This document shows positions 24,618 to 32,548 of a DNA stretch of 64,000 bases, in pieces. Made by a program: the position numbers and the translations under genes. The notes under the pieces were generated by a model. It had not been told where the DNA came from, searched no databases, and saw nothing but the letters and a program-made list of their open reading frames with translations. How positions within the stretch are numbered: the stretch's first letter is position 1; every line of letters starts with the position of its first letter. Origin of the DNA: VRUE01 sp963702955 (GTDB taxonomy: Bacteria > Actinomycetota > Thermoleophilia > Solirubrobacterales > 70-9). The DNA lies in assembly GCA_963702955.1 (NCBI GenBank), contig OY969774.1:1550001-1614000 (forward strand), given 5' to 3'.

Positions 24618-24700
24618 GTCGATCGCCTGCCCGCCATCCCGCCAGGCTATCGGCGAGCTTCCCTCCCATCGCCCGCTCCCACTAGGGTGCGCGCGATCGC

Positions 24701-25963
24701 ATGAACCTGCGCTCCCTCCTCCGCAACCGGATGTTCTGGATCTGGATCGGCGTCTGGATCGTCACCCGCGCCCTGATGGTCGTCCAGATCGGGACCTGGA
24801 ACCACGTCAGCGGCGTCAACTACCAGGACACCGACCAGTACCTGCTCTGGTCGGAAATCCTCGCCCACCAGCACATCATGCCGATCGAAGAAACCTGGCA
24901 GTACCCGCCGGGCGCAGCCTTCCTGCTGCTCATCCCCCGCCTTGGAATCTCCCTCTTCGGCGCCATGTTCCAGTCGTCGTTCGTGGTCTTGATGGGCCTC
25001 GTCGACCTCACCGGGCTCGCCCTGATGGGCTACCTCGCCCGCCGCACCGGCCGCGCCGTCGGGGTCTGGGTATGGCTGCTGGCAATGCCGATGCTGCAGG
25101 CCATACCGATCCTGCGCTTCGACCTCGTCCCGACGGTGATCGTGATGGCGGCCCTTGTCGTCATCCACCGTCAACCGGGCTGGTTCGGCGCGCTCGCGGG
25201 CCTCGGCGCGGTAATCAAGGTCTGGCCGGTTGTCCTCCTGTTCGGTGAGTGGGACCGGCGACGGCTGCTCCGCTCCGGCGCTACCGCGATGGCGGTCGTC
25301 GCCGCCGTGTTCGCCGCCGCATTTGCCCTCTTCGGCGACCAGTCGACCTTCTTCGACAACCAGGACTTCCGCGGCCTCCAGGTCGAGGCTGTCGGAGCCA
25401 TACCCTGGTACGTCCGCCAGACCATCACCGGCAAAGTGCCACCGGACATTCAGCGCAACGGCACTCAGGAGATTGGCAGCGGTGCCGCAGACGCGGTCGC
25501 GGTCGTCCTCAAATGGCTCGGCCTGCTGGTCCTGATCGCCGCGGCCCTGTGGTGGCTGGCCCGGGAGCGGGCGATTCGCCGCGGCCGGCTCGACTTAGCC
25601 GAGGCGGCAGTCAGCCGCGACTTCATCTTCGCGATCGTGATGCTCCAGATCGTCGTCAGCCGTGTGCTCAGCCCCCAGTACATGATCTGGCTGGTCGGGC
25701 TCTCGGCTGTGATCCTCACCGCCGGGACCCGGCGCATGGCCCGGCCCGCCTGGGTAGTGATCGGCGCGGTGGTGATAACCGCCGGGCTGTACCAGGCGCC
25801 GGCCAACATGCTGATTCGCAACATGGCGCTGCTGGTGGCGGCGCTCGACGCGGCGGTGGGGATGGTCCTCCTGCTACGCAGCCCCGTGGACAAGCCGGCC
25901 GAGGATGGAGACAAGCGGATCGCTGCCACCCCACCGGCGCCCGAGCGTCTCGGGCAAGCCTGA
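24701..25963 (+). CDS. GT87-like polyprenol-phosphate-dependent mannosyltransferase, copy 1
   Basis: 420 residues, about 10 membrane helices, resembling the DUF2029/GT87 family, which transfers mannose from polyprenyl-phosphate-mannose on the outer membrane face. Recognisable parts: the first loop NYQDTDQYLLWSEIL with acidic residues, YPPGAAFLLLIPR, IKVWPVVLLFGEWDRR and SPQYMIWLVGLSAVI near the C-terminus. It is in tandem with a paralogue 33 bp downstream, and a 170-nt 3' tract (25641-25810) is identical to that copy. Confidence 0.8.
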   Translation: MNLRSLLRNRMFWIWIGVWIVTRALMVVQIGTWNHVSGVNYQDTDQYLLWSEILAHQHIMPIEETWQYPPGAAFLLLIPRLGISLFGAMFQSSFVVLMGLVDLTGLALMGYLARRTGRAVGVWVWLLAMPMLQAIPILRFDLVPTVIVMAALVVIHRQPGWFGALAGLGAVIKVWPVVLLFGEWDRRRLLRSGATAMAVVAAVFAAAFALFGDQSTFFDNQDFRGLQVEAVGAIPWYVRQTITGKVPPDIQRNGTQEIGSGAADAVAVVLKWLGLLVLIAAALWWLARERAIRRGRLDLAEAAVSRDFIFAIVMLQIVVSRVLSPQYMIWLVGLSAVILTAGTRRMARPAWVVIGAVVITAGLYQAPANMLIRNMALLVAALDAAVGMVLLLRSPVDKPAEDGDKRIAATPPAPERLGQA

Positions 25964-25996
25964 GATCATCGCGATGTGGCCGCCAGGGGCGCGACG

Positions 25997-27250
25997 GTGA
26001 TCCGGCTGCAGCGAACCGCGCACTCGGTCCTGAACAACCGCATGCTCTGGGTCTGGATCGTCGTCTGGATCGTCACCCGCACCTTGATGGTCGTTCAGGT
26101 CGGCTACTGGAACCACGAAGCCGGGGTCACCTATCAGGACGCAGATCAATACCGGCAGTGGTCCGAACAGCTCTCCTTCATGCACGTGATGCCGATTGGC
26201 GAAAGCTGGCAGTACCCACCGGGGGCCGCCTTCGTGATCCTCATTCCGCGCCTCGGCGTGTCGCTGTTCGGAGTCCCATACCCGTCCGCGTTCGTGGTCT
26301 CGATGCTGCTCCTCGATCTCGTCGGCCTGGCACTGATGGCGCTGCTTGCAAAGCGCACCGGCCGCGAAATCGGGGTCTGGGTGTGGCTGCTGGCGATGCC
26401 GGTGCTGCAGTCGTACCCGATCCTGCACTTCGACCTCGTTCCGACCGTGCTCATGATGGCCGCGCTGGTGATCATCCACCGCCGCCCGGGCTGGTTCGGC
26501 GCCCTGGTGGGCCTGGGCGCGGCGATCAAAGTCTGGCCGGTGATCGCCCTGTTCGGCGAGTGGGACCGACGGCGCCTGCTCCGCTCGACCGTGGCCGCGG
26601 CCGGTGTGATCGCGCTCGTGTTCGCGGTCGCGGCGATCCTCTTCGGGAGCCAGTCGTCCTTCTTCGACAACCAGGACGTGCGCGGCCTCGAGGTCGAGTC
26701 GGTCGGAGCCACACCCTGGTACGCACGGGAGACGATCACCGGCACGCCGCCTCCAGCCGTGGCGCGCGACGGCACGCAGGAGATCGGCAGCGGCCTCGCG
26801 GACGCCGTAGCCGTCGTCCTCAAATGGCTGGGGCTGCTGATCCTGATCGCGGCCGCCCTCTGGTGGCTGGCGCGCGAGCGGGCGATCCGACGGGGCCGGC
26901 TCGACTTAGCCGAGGCGACCGTCAGCCGCGACTTCCTCTTCACAGTTGTCCTGCTCCAGATCGTCGTCAGCCGTGTGCTCAGCCCCCAGTACATGATCTG
27001 GCTGGTCGGGCTCTCGGCTGTGATCCTCACCGCCGGGACCCGGCGCATGGCCCGGCCCGCCTGGGTAGTGATCGGCGCGGTGGTGATAACCGCCGGGCTG
27101 TACCAGGCGCCGGCCAACATGATCATCCGCAACCTGGCGCTCGTCGTGGCCGGGGTCGATGCCGCGATCGCGATGTTCGGGTTGCTCAGGGGAAGATCGG
27201 TATGTGGCCGATACACGACGCCGGCTCGGAGGTCGATGAAGATCGCATAG
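25997..27250 (+). CDS. GT87-like polyprenol-phosphate-dependent mannosyltransferase, copy 2
   Basis: Tandem paralogue of the preceding gene with the same loops (YQDADQYRQWSEQL, IKVWPVIALFGEWDRR, SPQYMIWLVGLSAVI). I chose GTG at 25997, preceded by AGGGG with good spacing and aligning with the paralogue start; GTG at 25976 is an alternative. Bases 26952-27121 are identical to 25641-25810, whereas flanking coding sequence has many differences, which points to gene conversion. The C-terminal tail differs from copy 1 (RSVCGRYTTPARRSMKIA). Confidence 0.78.
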   Translation: MIRLQRTAHSVLNNRMLWVWIVVWIVTRTLMVVQVGYWNHEAGVTYQDADQYRQWSEQLSFMHVMPIGESWQYPPGAAFVILIPRLGVSLFGVPYPSAFVVSMLLLDLVGLALMALLAKRTGREIGVWVWLLAMPVLQSYPILHFDLVPTVLMMAALVIIHRRPGWFGALVGLGAAIKVWPVIALFGEWDRRRLLRSTVAAAGVIALVFAVAAILFGSQSSFFDNQDVRGLEVESVGATPWYARETITGTPPPAVARDGTQEIGSGLADAVAVVLKWLGLLILIAAALWWLARERAIRRGRLDLAEATVSRDFLFTVVLLQIVVSRVLSPQYMIWLVGLSAVILTAGTRRMARPAWVVIGAVVITAGLYQAPANMIIRNLALVVAGVDAAIAMFGLLRGRSVCGRYTTPARRSMKIA

Positions 27251-27328
27251 CCGCAGGCCGATCCCCTATCGTTGCGGCGCGGGAGGCGGGGTCCCCCACG
27301 GTGTCCGTCCCCTCATCCCGCCGATTCC

Positions 27329-28066
27329 TTGTCCACGCTCTCACTCGTCATACCCGCCTTCAACGAGGAGGTGCGGCTGCCGGCGCTGCTCGAGACGCTG
27401 GCGGAGTCAGCCGACGCAGCGGTTGGAAGCGCCGGGTTCGAGCTGCTCGAGATCATCCTCGTTGACGACGGCAGCAGGGACGCCACGCGGCGGATGCTGA
27501 GTGAGGCGGGCGCGGCTAACCCGAAGCTGAGGCCGCTGCTCGGCACGGGCGAAAACCGCGGCAAGGGCGCGGCGATCGCGAGGGGCGTCGCCGCCGCACG
27601 GGGAGATTACGTCCTGCTCGCCGACGTCAACCTCTCGACTCCGCTGGAGGAGCTGCCGAAGCTATCGGCGACGCTGCGCGAGAGCGCCGACGTCGCGATC
27701 GGCTCGCGCGGGTTACCCGGCTCGAAGGTCGATCGCGGCCCCGCACATCGCAAGCTCACCGGGCGGACCTTCAGCGGCGCGGTGCGGATGCTGACCGGTC
27801 TGCCGCTGCGTGACACCCAGAACGGCTTCAAGTTGTTTCCAACCGAGGCCGCCCAATGCTTTCTCGCCGAACAGCTCTGCGAGGGTTTCGCCTTCGACGT
27901 CGAGCTCCTCCTGCGCGCTCATAGGGCGGGGCTTCGCATCGCCGAGGTCCCTGTCGTCTACGTCCACGACCCGCGCTCGAGCGTGCGGGTTGCATCTGCC
28001 AGCCCGAAGATGCTGAGGGAAGTGGCGAGGCTCGCCTACCGACTGCGGGCGGACAGGCGACCGTAG
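27329..28066 (+). CDS. Polyprenyl-phosphate glycosyltransferase (ALG5/DPM1-like GT2)
   Basis: 245 residues from TTG at 27329 (MSTLSLVIPAFNEEVRL), the best family-like start; no strong ribosome site is visible and an in-frame TTG at 27272 is possible. GT-A motifs: LVDDGSRD, GKGAAIARG, LADVNLSTP, IGSRGLPGS, DTQNGFKLF. These enzymes load glucose or mannose onto polyprenyl phosphate at the cytoplasmic face, making donors for GT-C enzymes. Its position just after two GT87 genes fits such a donor-supply role. Confidence 0.8.
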   Translation: MSTLSLVIPAFNEEVRLPALLETLAESADAAVGSAGFELLEIILVDDGSRDATRRMLSEAGAANPKLRPLLGTGENRGKGAAIARGVAAARGDYVLLADVNLSTPLEELPKLSATLRESADVAIGSRGLPGSKVDRGPAHRKLTGRTFSGAVRMLTGLPLRDTQNGFKLFPTEAAQCFLAEQLCEGFAFDVELLLRAHRAGLRIAEVPVVYVHDPRSSVRVASASPKMLREVARLAYRLRADRRP

Positions 28067-28191
28067 CCGCGTCCATCTATATCGTGCCGGCCTTGATCGC
28101 GGAAGCCGCCACCAAGTCCCTGGGCGCGCCATCTCCCGTGCTTCGGCCATCCGCTCCGCGGGGCGCCTGAATCCGATCCTCGCTCCAAGCC

Positions 28192-29856
28192 ATGTTCCGG
28201 TTGTCGAACCACACTCGCGCCACTTCGGATCGACCACCCGTTCCCTTCGCCTCGCTGACGCGGCAGGAATTGGGGGGCGCCGTCCTCCTCTTCACCGCGC
28301 TGGCCTTCGTGGTGTACGGCTGGTACGCGTTCCACGGCGGCTTCTACGCCGACGACTGGGTCAATGCCGACCACTACGAGTTCCACTCCGGCTCCGGCTT
28401 CTGGGCAGCCCTCGACAACTACCAGACGCCGAGCCGGCCGATGTCGGCGCTTTGGGTCACGCTGACCTACGCGGTGATGGGCAATTACTTCGTGCCCCAC
28501 CTCATCGTTGCGGCCCTGCTGACGGCTTTCTTCTCGATCGCCTTCTTCGCCTTCCTGCGAACGCTTGGTCTGGCCTGGTACTGGGCGCTCGCGGCGGCAG
28601 CGCTGCTGCTGGTCTTTCCCTCCTCGGATTCGACCCGGTTTTGGGTCACCGGCAGCCAGATCGACCTCTTCATGGGTATGTACCTGGTCGCCGCCACGAT
28701 CGGAATCGAGGGTCGCCGCCGGCTTGGCCCTGCGCCGACCCCAAAAGCCATCTCGATGCAGGCGGTCGCCTCCGCGATTGCCGTCGCCGCCGTCGCAGGC
28801 TATGAAATCGTCGCCGTGGCCGTACTGCTCTCCTTCGCGCTCTACCACTGGGCCGGCGGCAGGGGTGGGGCGATCTGGCGGTGGCTGATGGACGCGATCC
28901 CCACCCTTTTGGTCCTCTATTTCCTCACCCGTAACTACAACGGGGGAGCGGCTCACGGAACCCAGCTGCTGACGAACGTGCGCTTGATCGCCGACGGCGC
29001 CCTCCACGTTCTGGGTTACACGTTCGTGCCCGTGCGCAACGTCTCCCCCTGGCCGGTGCTCTTCGGAGTCATAGCGGTGGTGATGCTGACCGTGGCGCTG
29101 CGCTGGCTTGTGCAAGCGACGCTGCGCCGCGAAGCCGTCAGCCGCTGGTGGGCGCCGCTGCTCCTGGCGGTGGCGGGCATCGGGATCGGCTACGCGATGC
29201 TCTTCCCGGTGGCGGATCGCTATCCGCTCTACGTGGCGGGCGTACAGAACCGCACCAACTGCTTCGCCGCCCTTGGATTCAGCCTCCTGGTGGTGCTCGT
29301 CGCGGTGGTCGTCGCGGCTGCTATAGCCGCGCTGGTGCCACGGATCACCGAGCGGCGGCGGGCGCACCTCCGAGCCGGGGTGGCTGCCGGGATCCTCGCG
29401 GCCTTCTTCCTCGTCTACACCGTGCGAATCGTTCAGGATGAACGCAGGTGGACGCGGGCGGCGGAAATGCAGGCAGAGATACTCGACGGCGCTCACCGGC
29501 TCGTCCCCTCTCCGCCGAGTGACGCGACGATCTTCACCTCGCCCTATCCCGGCTACTTTTCGCCGAGCGTGCCGATCTTCGGAGGCGGTGGCAACAACGA
29601 CGAGCTCGGCGCCTTCAAAGTCAGCTATGACAACGAAGGGCTCCGCGCCTTTCCCCTGCTGGAAGGCCAGGAAATCTGCGGCCCCGACACGATGGCCACC
29701 TCGGACGCGGCCAACAGCGAAACCGAATACGGCAAGGGGATCTTGATCGACCTCCGCAGCTCGTCTGTGTACCGTCCCCAGAATCGCACTCAGTGTCTTC
29801 GCGACACGAGAGCGATGGAACCGTTCGGCCCTGTGAACTACCAGGACAACTGGTAG
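28192..29856 (+). CDS. Polytopic membrane protein, putative GT-C glycosyltransferase
   Basis: 554 residues. After a short cytoplasmic segment there are about 10 hydrophobic helices, with the first large loop GGFYADDWVNADHYEFHSG carrying an ADDW motif that recalls the acidic catalytic loop of GT-C transferases. The last about 120 residues are extracytoplasmic and contain FTSPYPGYFSPSVPIFGGGG. Specific family unknown. The 125 bp upstream hold nothing that I can call. Confidence 0.65.
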   Translation: MFRLSNHTRATSDRPPVPFASLTRQELGGAVLLFTALAFVVYGWYAFHGGFYADDWVNADHYEFHSGSGFWAALDNYQTPSRPMSALWVTLTYAVMGNYFVPHLIVAALLTAFFSIAFFAFLRTLGLAWYWALAAAALLLVFPSSDSTRFWVTGSQIDLFMGMYLVAATIGIEGRRRLGPAPTPKAISMQAVASAIAVAAVAGYEIVAVAVLLSFALYHWAGGRGGAIWRWLMDAIPTLLVLYFLTRNYNGGAAHGTQLLTNVRLIADGALHVLGYTFVPVRNVSPWPVLFGVIAVVMLTVALRWLVQATLRREAVSRWWAPLLLAVAGIGIGYAMLFPVADRYPLYVAGVQNRTNCFAALGFSLLVVLVAVVVAAAIAALVPRITERRRAHLRAGVAAGILAAFFLVYTVRIVQDERRWTRAAEMQAEILDGAHRLVPSPPSDATIFTSPYPGYFSPSVPIFGGGGNNDELGAFKVSYDNEGLRAFPLLEGQEICGPDTMATSDAANSETEYGKGILIDLRSSSVYRPQNRTQCLRDTRAMEPFGPVNYQDNW

Positions 29857-29957
29857 AACAGACCCGCGGCGTCGACGATCGCGGTGCTGCACGGAGCTCC
29901 GATCGGGGGCTCCGAGAGCGGCTCGACCGAGTGGCGCTCGGGATACACTCGCCGGCG

Positions 29958-30176
29958 ATGGCAGAGCAGACGACGTCCGATGTCGCCGAGCTGCGCGAGG
30001 AGGTCGAGCGCCTGCGCGGCTTGCTGATCGCCAGGGACGCCGAGCTGGGCCAGGCGCGCGGGCGGCTCGAGCAGCTCGAGCAGCGCACCAACCGGGTGCT
30101 GGGCGCGGCCGTCTTCCTGCGTCGACTGGGCCCTCCCTTCGCCCGCCTGCGAGCGCTGCTGCGGGGCCGCGGCTAG
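29958..30176 (+). CDS. Small coiled-coil protein preceding a GT2
   Basis: 72 residues: VAELREEVERLRGLLIARDAELGQARGRLEQLEQR in heptads (broken here for reading as two halves around LIARD), then an amphipathic basic tail (LRRLGPPFARLRALLRGRG). It ends 1 bp before the GTG of the 551-residue GT2, implying coupling. It resembles 14114-14482 in design and genomic setting. Confidence 0.65.
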   Translation: MAEQTTSDVAELREEVERLRGLLIARDAELGQARGRLEQLEQRTNRVLGAAVFLRRLGPPFARLRALLRGRG

Positions 30177-30177
30177 C

Positions 30178-31833
30178 GTGCGGCCGGGCCCGCGGTTCTC
30201 GATCCTCACGCCGGTCTACGAAACGCCGGCGGCGGTGCTGCGCGCGACGCTGAACTCGGTCGCCGCCCAGCGCTGCGGCGAGTGGGAGCTGTGCCTGGTC
30301 AACGACGCCTCGAAAGCACCGCATGTGGGCGAGATCCTCGAGCGGGCGCAGCGCTCGGACCCGCGGATCAAGGTCCGCCGGCGCGAGTCCAACGGCGGCA
30401 TCGTCGCCGCCTCCAACGACGCCCTGGCGATGGCGAAGGGGGAGTTCGTCGCCCTGCTCGACCATGACGACGAGCTGCACCGCGACGCCCTCGCGGCGGT
30501 GGAGAAGGCGATCGCGAACGCTCCCGAAGCCGACTACGTCTACACCGACGAAGACAAGATCGACGCGTCCGGGCGCCGCTCCAACCCCTTCTTCAAGCCC
30601 GACTGGTCGCCCGAGCGGATGCGGACCCAGATGTACACCTGCCACCTGAGCGTGCTGCGGCGCTCGCTGGTCGAACAGGTCGGCGGCTTCGACCCCGAGC
30701 TCGAGGGCTCCCAGGACTGGGACCTGGTGCTGAAGGTGACCGAGAGGGCACGGACGGTCCTGCACGTGCCCAAGGTCCTCTACCATTGGCGCACGCTGGA
30801 GACCTCGGCCGCCGGCGGCGGCGAGGGGGCGAAGCCGTGGGCGTTCGAGGCCGGCGCGCGGGCCGTGCAGGCGCACTGCGAGCGGATCGGCCTGCCGGCG
30901 CGGGTCGAGCGCGACCCGGCCGACGCCGGCGTCTACCACCTGCTGCCGGCGCTGGACGCTCAGCCGCCGGTCAGCATCGTGATCCCGACCGCGGGCACCT
31001 CGCGCGAGGTGCGCTACGAGACGATCGTCCTCGTCGAGCACTGCCTGCGCAGCATCGTCGAGGCCTCGACCTATGAGAACTACGAGCTCGTCGTCGTTCC
31101 CGACGAGGGCGTCGACCCGGCGGTGCTGGCCGGGTTGGAGGAGATCGCCGGCGAGCGTCTGCGCTTCGTTCCCTACGCGGAGCCGTTCAACTTCTCGGCA
31201 AAGATCGACCTCGGCGCCACCCACAGCGAGGGCGAGCATCTGCTGCTGCTCAACGACGACATCGAGGTCGCCACCCCGGACTGGATCGAGCGCATGGTGA
31301 TGTACTCCGGGATGGAGGGCATCGGCGCCGTCGGCGGCCGCTTGGTCTGGGAGGACGGGCGCCTGCAGCACGTCGGCGTGAGCTTCGAAGGCGGCCTGCC
31401 GGGCCACCCCTACCGCGGCTTCGCCGGCGACTTCCCCGGCTACTCCAACAACGTCCGCATCGCCCGCAACTGCCTCGCCGTGACCGGCGCCTGCCTGATG
31501 ACGCGGCGAGAGCTCTTCGAGGAGCTGGGCGGCTTCACCGCCGAGCTTCCGGTCAACTACAACGACGCCGACTACTGCCTGAAGGTGCACGCGAGCGGCC
31601 GACGAATCGTCTACGACCCCGACCTGGCGATGTACCACTTCGAGTCCTCCAGCCGCTCCTCCGAGGTCGAGGAGTGGGAGAAGGAGTGGCTGCGGAAGCG
31701 CTGGGGGGCGAGCATCCCCCGAGACCCCTATTCCAACCCCAACCTGAAGCGCGGCGAGCCGCGGCTGGGCGCCATGCTGAGGTCGGTGCTGCCCCTGCCC
31801 CGGCTGCCGCGCATCCACCGGGAGGTGGCCTGA
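30178..31833 (+). CDS. Tandem-domain GT2 glycosyltransferase
   Basis: 551 residues, starting at GTG 30178 (MRPGPRFSILTPVYETP). Two GT-A domains in one chain: domain 1 has LVNDASKAP, SNGGIVAASNDAL, LLDHDDELH and TDEDKID; domain 2 from about residue 260 has SIVIPTAGTS, LLLNDDIEVATPDWIE and NYNDADYCLKVHASG. This layout is common in large rhamnan or O-antigen synthases that add two sugars or act on different acceptors. Coupled to the coiled-coil gene upstream and to the methyltransferase starting 1 bp downstream. Confidence 0.87.
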   Translation: MRPGPRFSILTPVYETPAAVLRATLNSVAAQRCGEWELCLVNDASKAPHVGEILERAQRSDPRIKVRRRESNGGIVAASNDALAMAKGEFVALLDHDDELHRDALAAVEKAIANAPEADYVYTDEDKIDASGRRSNPFFKPDWSPERMRTQMYTCHLSVLRRSLVEQVGGFDPELEGSQDWDLVLKVTERARTVLHVPKVLYHWRTLETSAAGGGEGAKPWAFEAGARAVQAHCERIGLPARVERDPADAGVYHLLPALDAQPPVSIVIPTAGTSREVRYETIVLVEHCLRSIVEASTYENYELVVVPDEGVDPAVLAGLEEIAGERLRFVPYAEPFNFSAKIDLGATHSEGEHLLLLNDDIEVATPDWIERMVMYSGMEGIGAVGGRLVWEDGRLQHVGVSFEGGLPGHPYRGFAGDFPGYSNNVRIARNCLAVTGACLMTRRELFEELGGFTAELPVNYNDADYCLKVHASGRRIVYDPDLAMYHFESSSRSSEVEEWEKEWLRKRWGASIPRDPYSNPNLKRGEPRLGAMLRSVLPLPRLPRIHREVA

Positions 31834-31834
31834 C

Positions 31835-32479
31835 TTGAACTACGAGCGGCTCTACGCCTACCGCTTCCGCGACATCGACCAGCACGCGAGGATCGCCGTC
31901 TGGAAGGAGATCGGACCGCACGTCCACGGGCTGATGGGAAGCCCGAGCAAGGTGCTGGACCCGGCGGCGGGCCGCGGAGAGTTCATCGGCGCGGTGCCGG
32001 CGGCGGAGACCTGGGCGGTCAACGAGGTCAGCTACCCCGAGGCGGCGCACAAGCCCGACACCAGGGTGATCGTCTCGCCGATCATGGACGCCGAGCTACC
32101 CCCGTCCCACTTCGACGGCGTCTTCGTCTCCAACTTCCTCGAGCACCTGCACGACCAGGAGGCGATCGCCGCCTTCCTCGAAAAGATGCACGGAGCGATG
32201 GCGCCCGGTGGGCGGATCGCGATCATGGGCCCCAACTACCGTTACTGCGCCGGCGAGTACTGGGACTGCGCCGATCACTACGTGGCGTTGACCCACGTGG
32301 CGATCTCCGAGCACCTCTACGCCGCCGGCTTCGAGCCGGAGCGGATCGTCCCCCGCTACCTCCCCTACTCCTTCCGCGGCATCCTGCCCCCCTCGCGGAC
32401 CCTGACCCGCCTCTACCTGAGGACGCCACCGGCCTGGCGATTGTTCGGCAAGCAGTTCCTGGTGATCGGCCGGAGCTAG
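31835..32479 (+). CDS. SAM-dependent methyltransferase-like protein
   Basis: 214 residues from TTG at 31835 (MNYERLYAYRFRDIDQ). Motif I VLDPAAGRGEFIGAV, then FDGVFVSNFLEHLHD and MAPGGRIAIMGPNYRY, matching class I methyltransferases in glycan clusters. Co-transcribed with the tandem GT2. Target (sugar hydroxyl or other) is unknown. Confidence 0.75.
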   Translation: MNYERLYAYRFRDIDQHARIAVWKEIGPHVHGLMGSPSKVLDPAAGRGEFIGAVPAAETWAVNEVSYPEAAHKPDTRVIVSPIMDAELPPSHFDGVFVSNFLEHLHDQEAIAAFLEKMHGAMAPGGRIAIMGPNYRYCAGEYWDCADHYVALTHVAISEHLYAAGFEPERIVPRYLPYSFRGILPPSRTLTRLYLRTPPAWRLFGKQFLVIGRS

Positions 32480-32492
32480 CCAGGGCAGGTCT

Positions 32493-32548
32493 ACATCGCG
32501 GTTCTTTGCAATGAGGAGGCAGTTCTTGTAGCTAACATCGCGGTTCTT
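32493..32548 (+). repeat. 14-bp direct repeats upstream of the NRPS gene
   Basis: ACATCGCGGTTCTT occurs at 32493-32506 and again at 32535-32548, 42 bp apart (about four helical turns). The second copy runs into the TTG start. An AGGAGG lies between them. Spacing suits a cooperative regulator, but they could equally be a small duplication. Confidence 0.4.

Noticed and set aside
28036..31818. 1260-codon minus-strand open frame
   Set aside because: It lies across three well-supported plus-strand genes (membrane protein, coiled-coil, GT2), has no domain-like sequence, and reflects third-position GC bias.
32493..32548. CRISPR-like repeat
   Set aside because: Only two 14-bp repeats with a single spacer and no cas genes.
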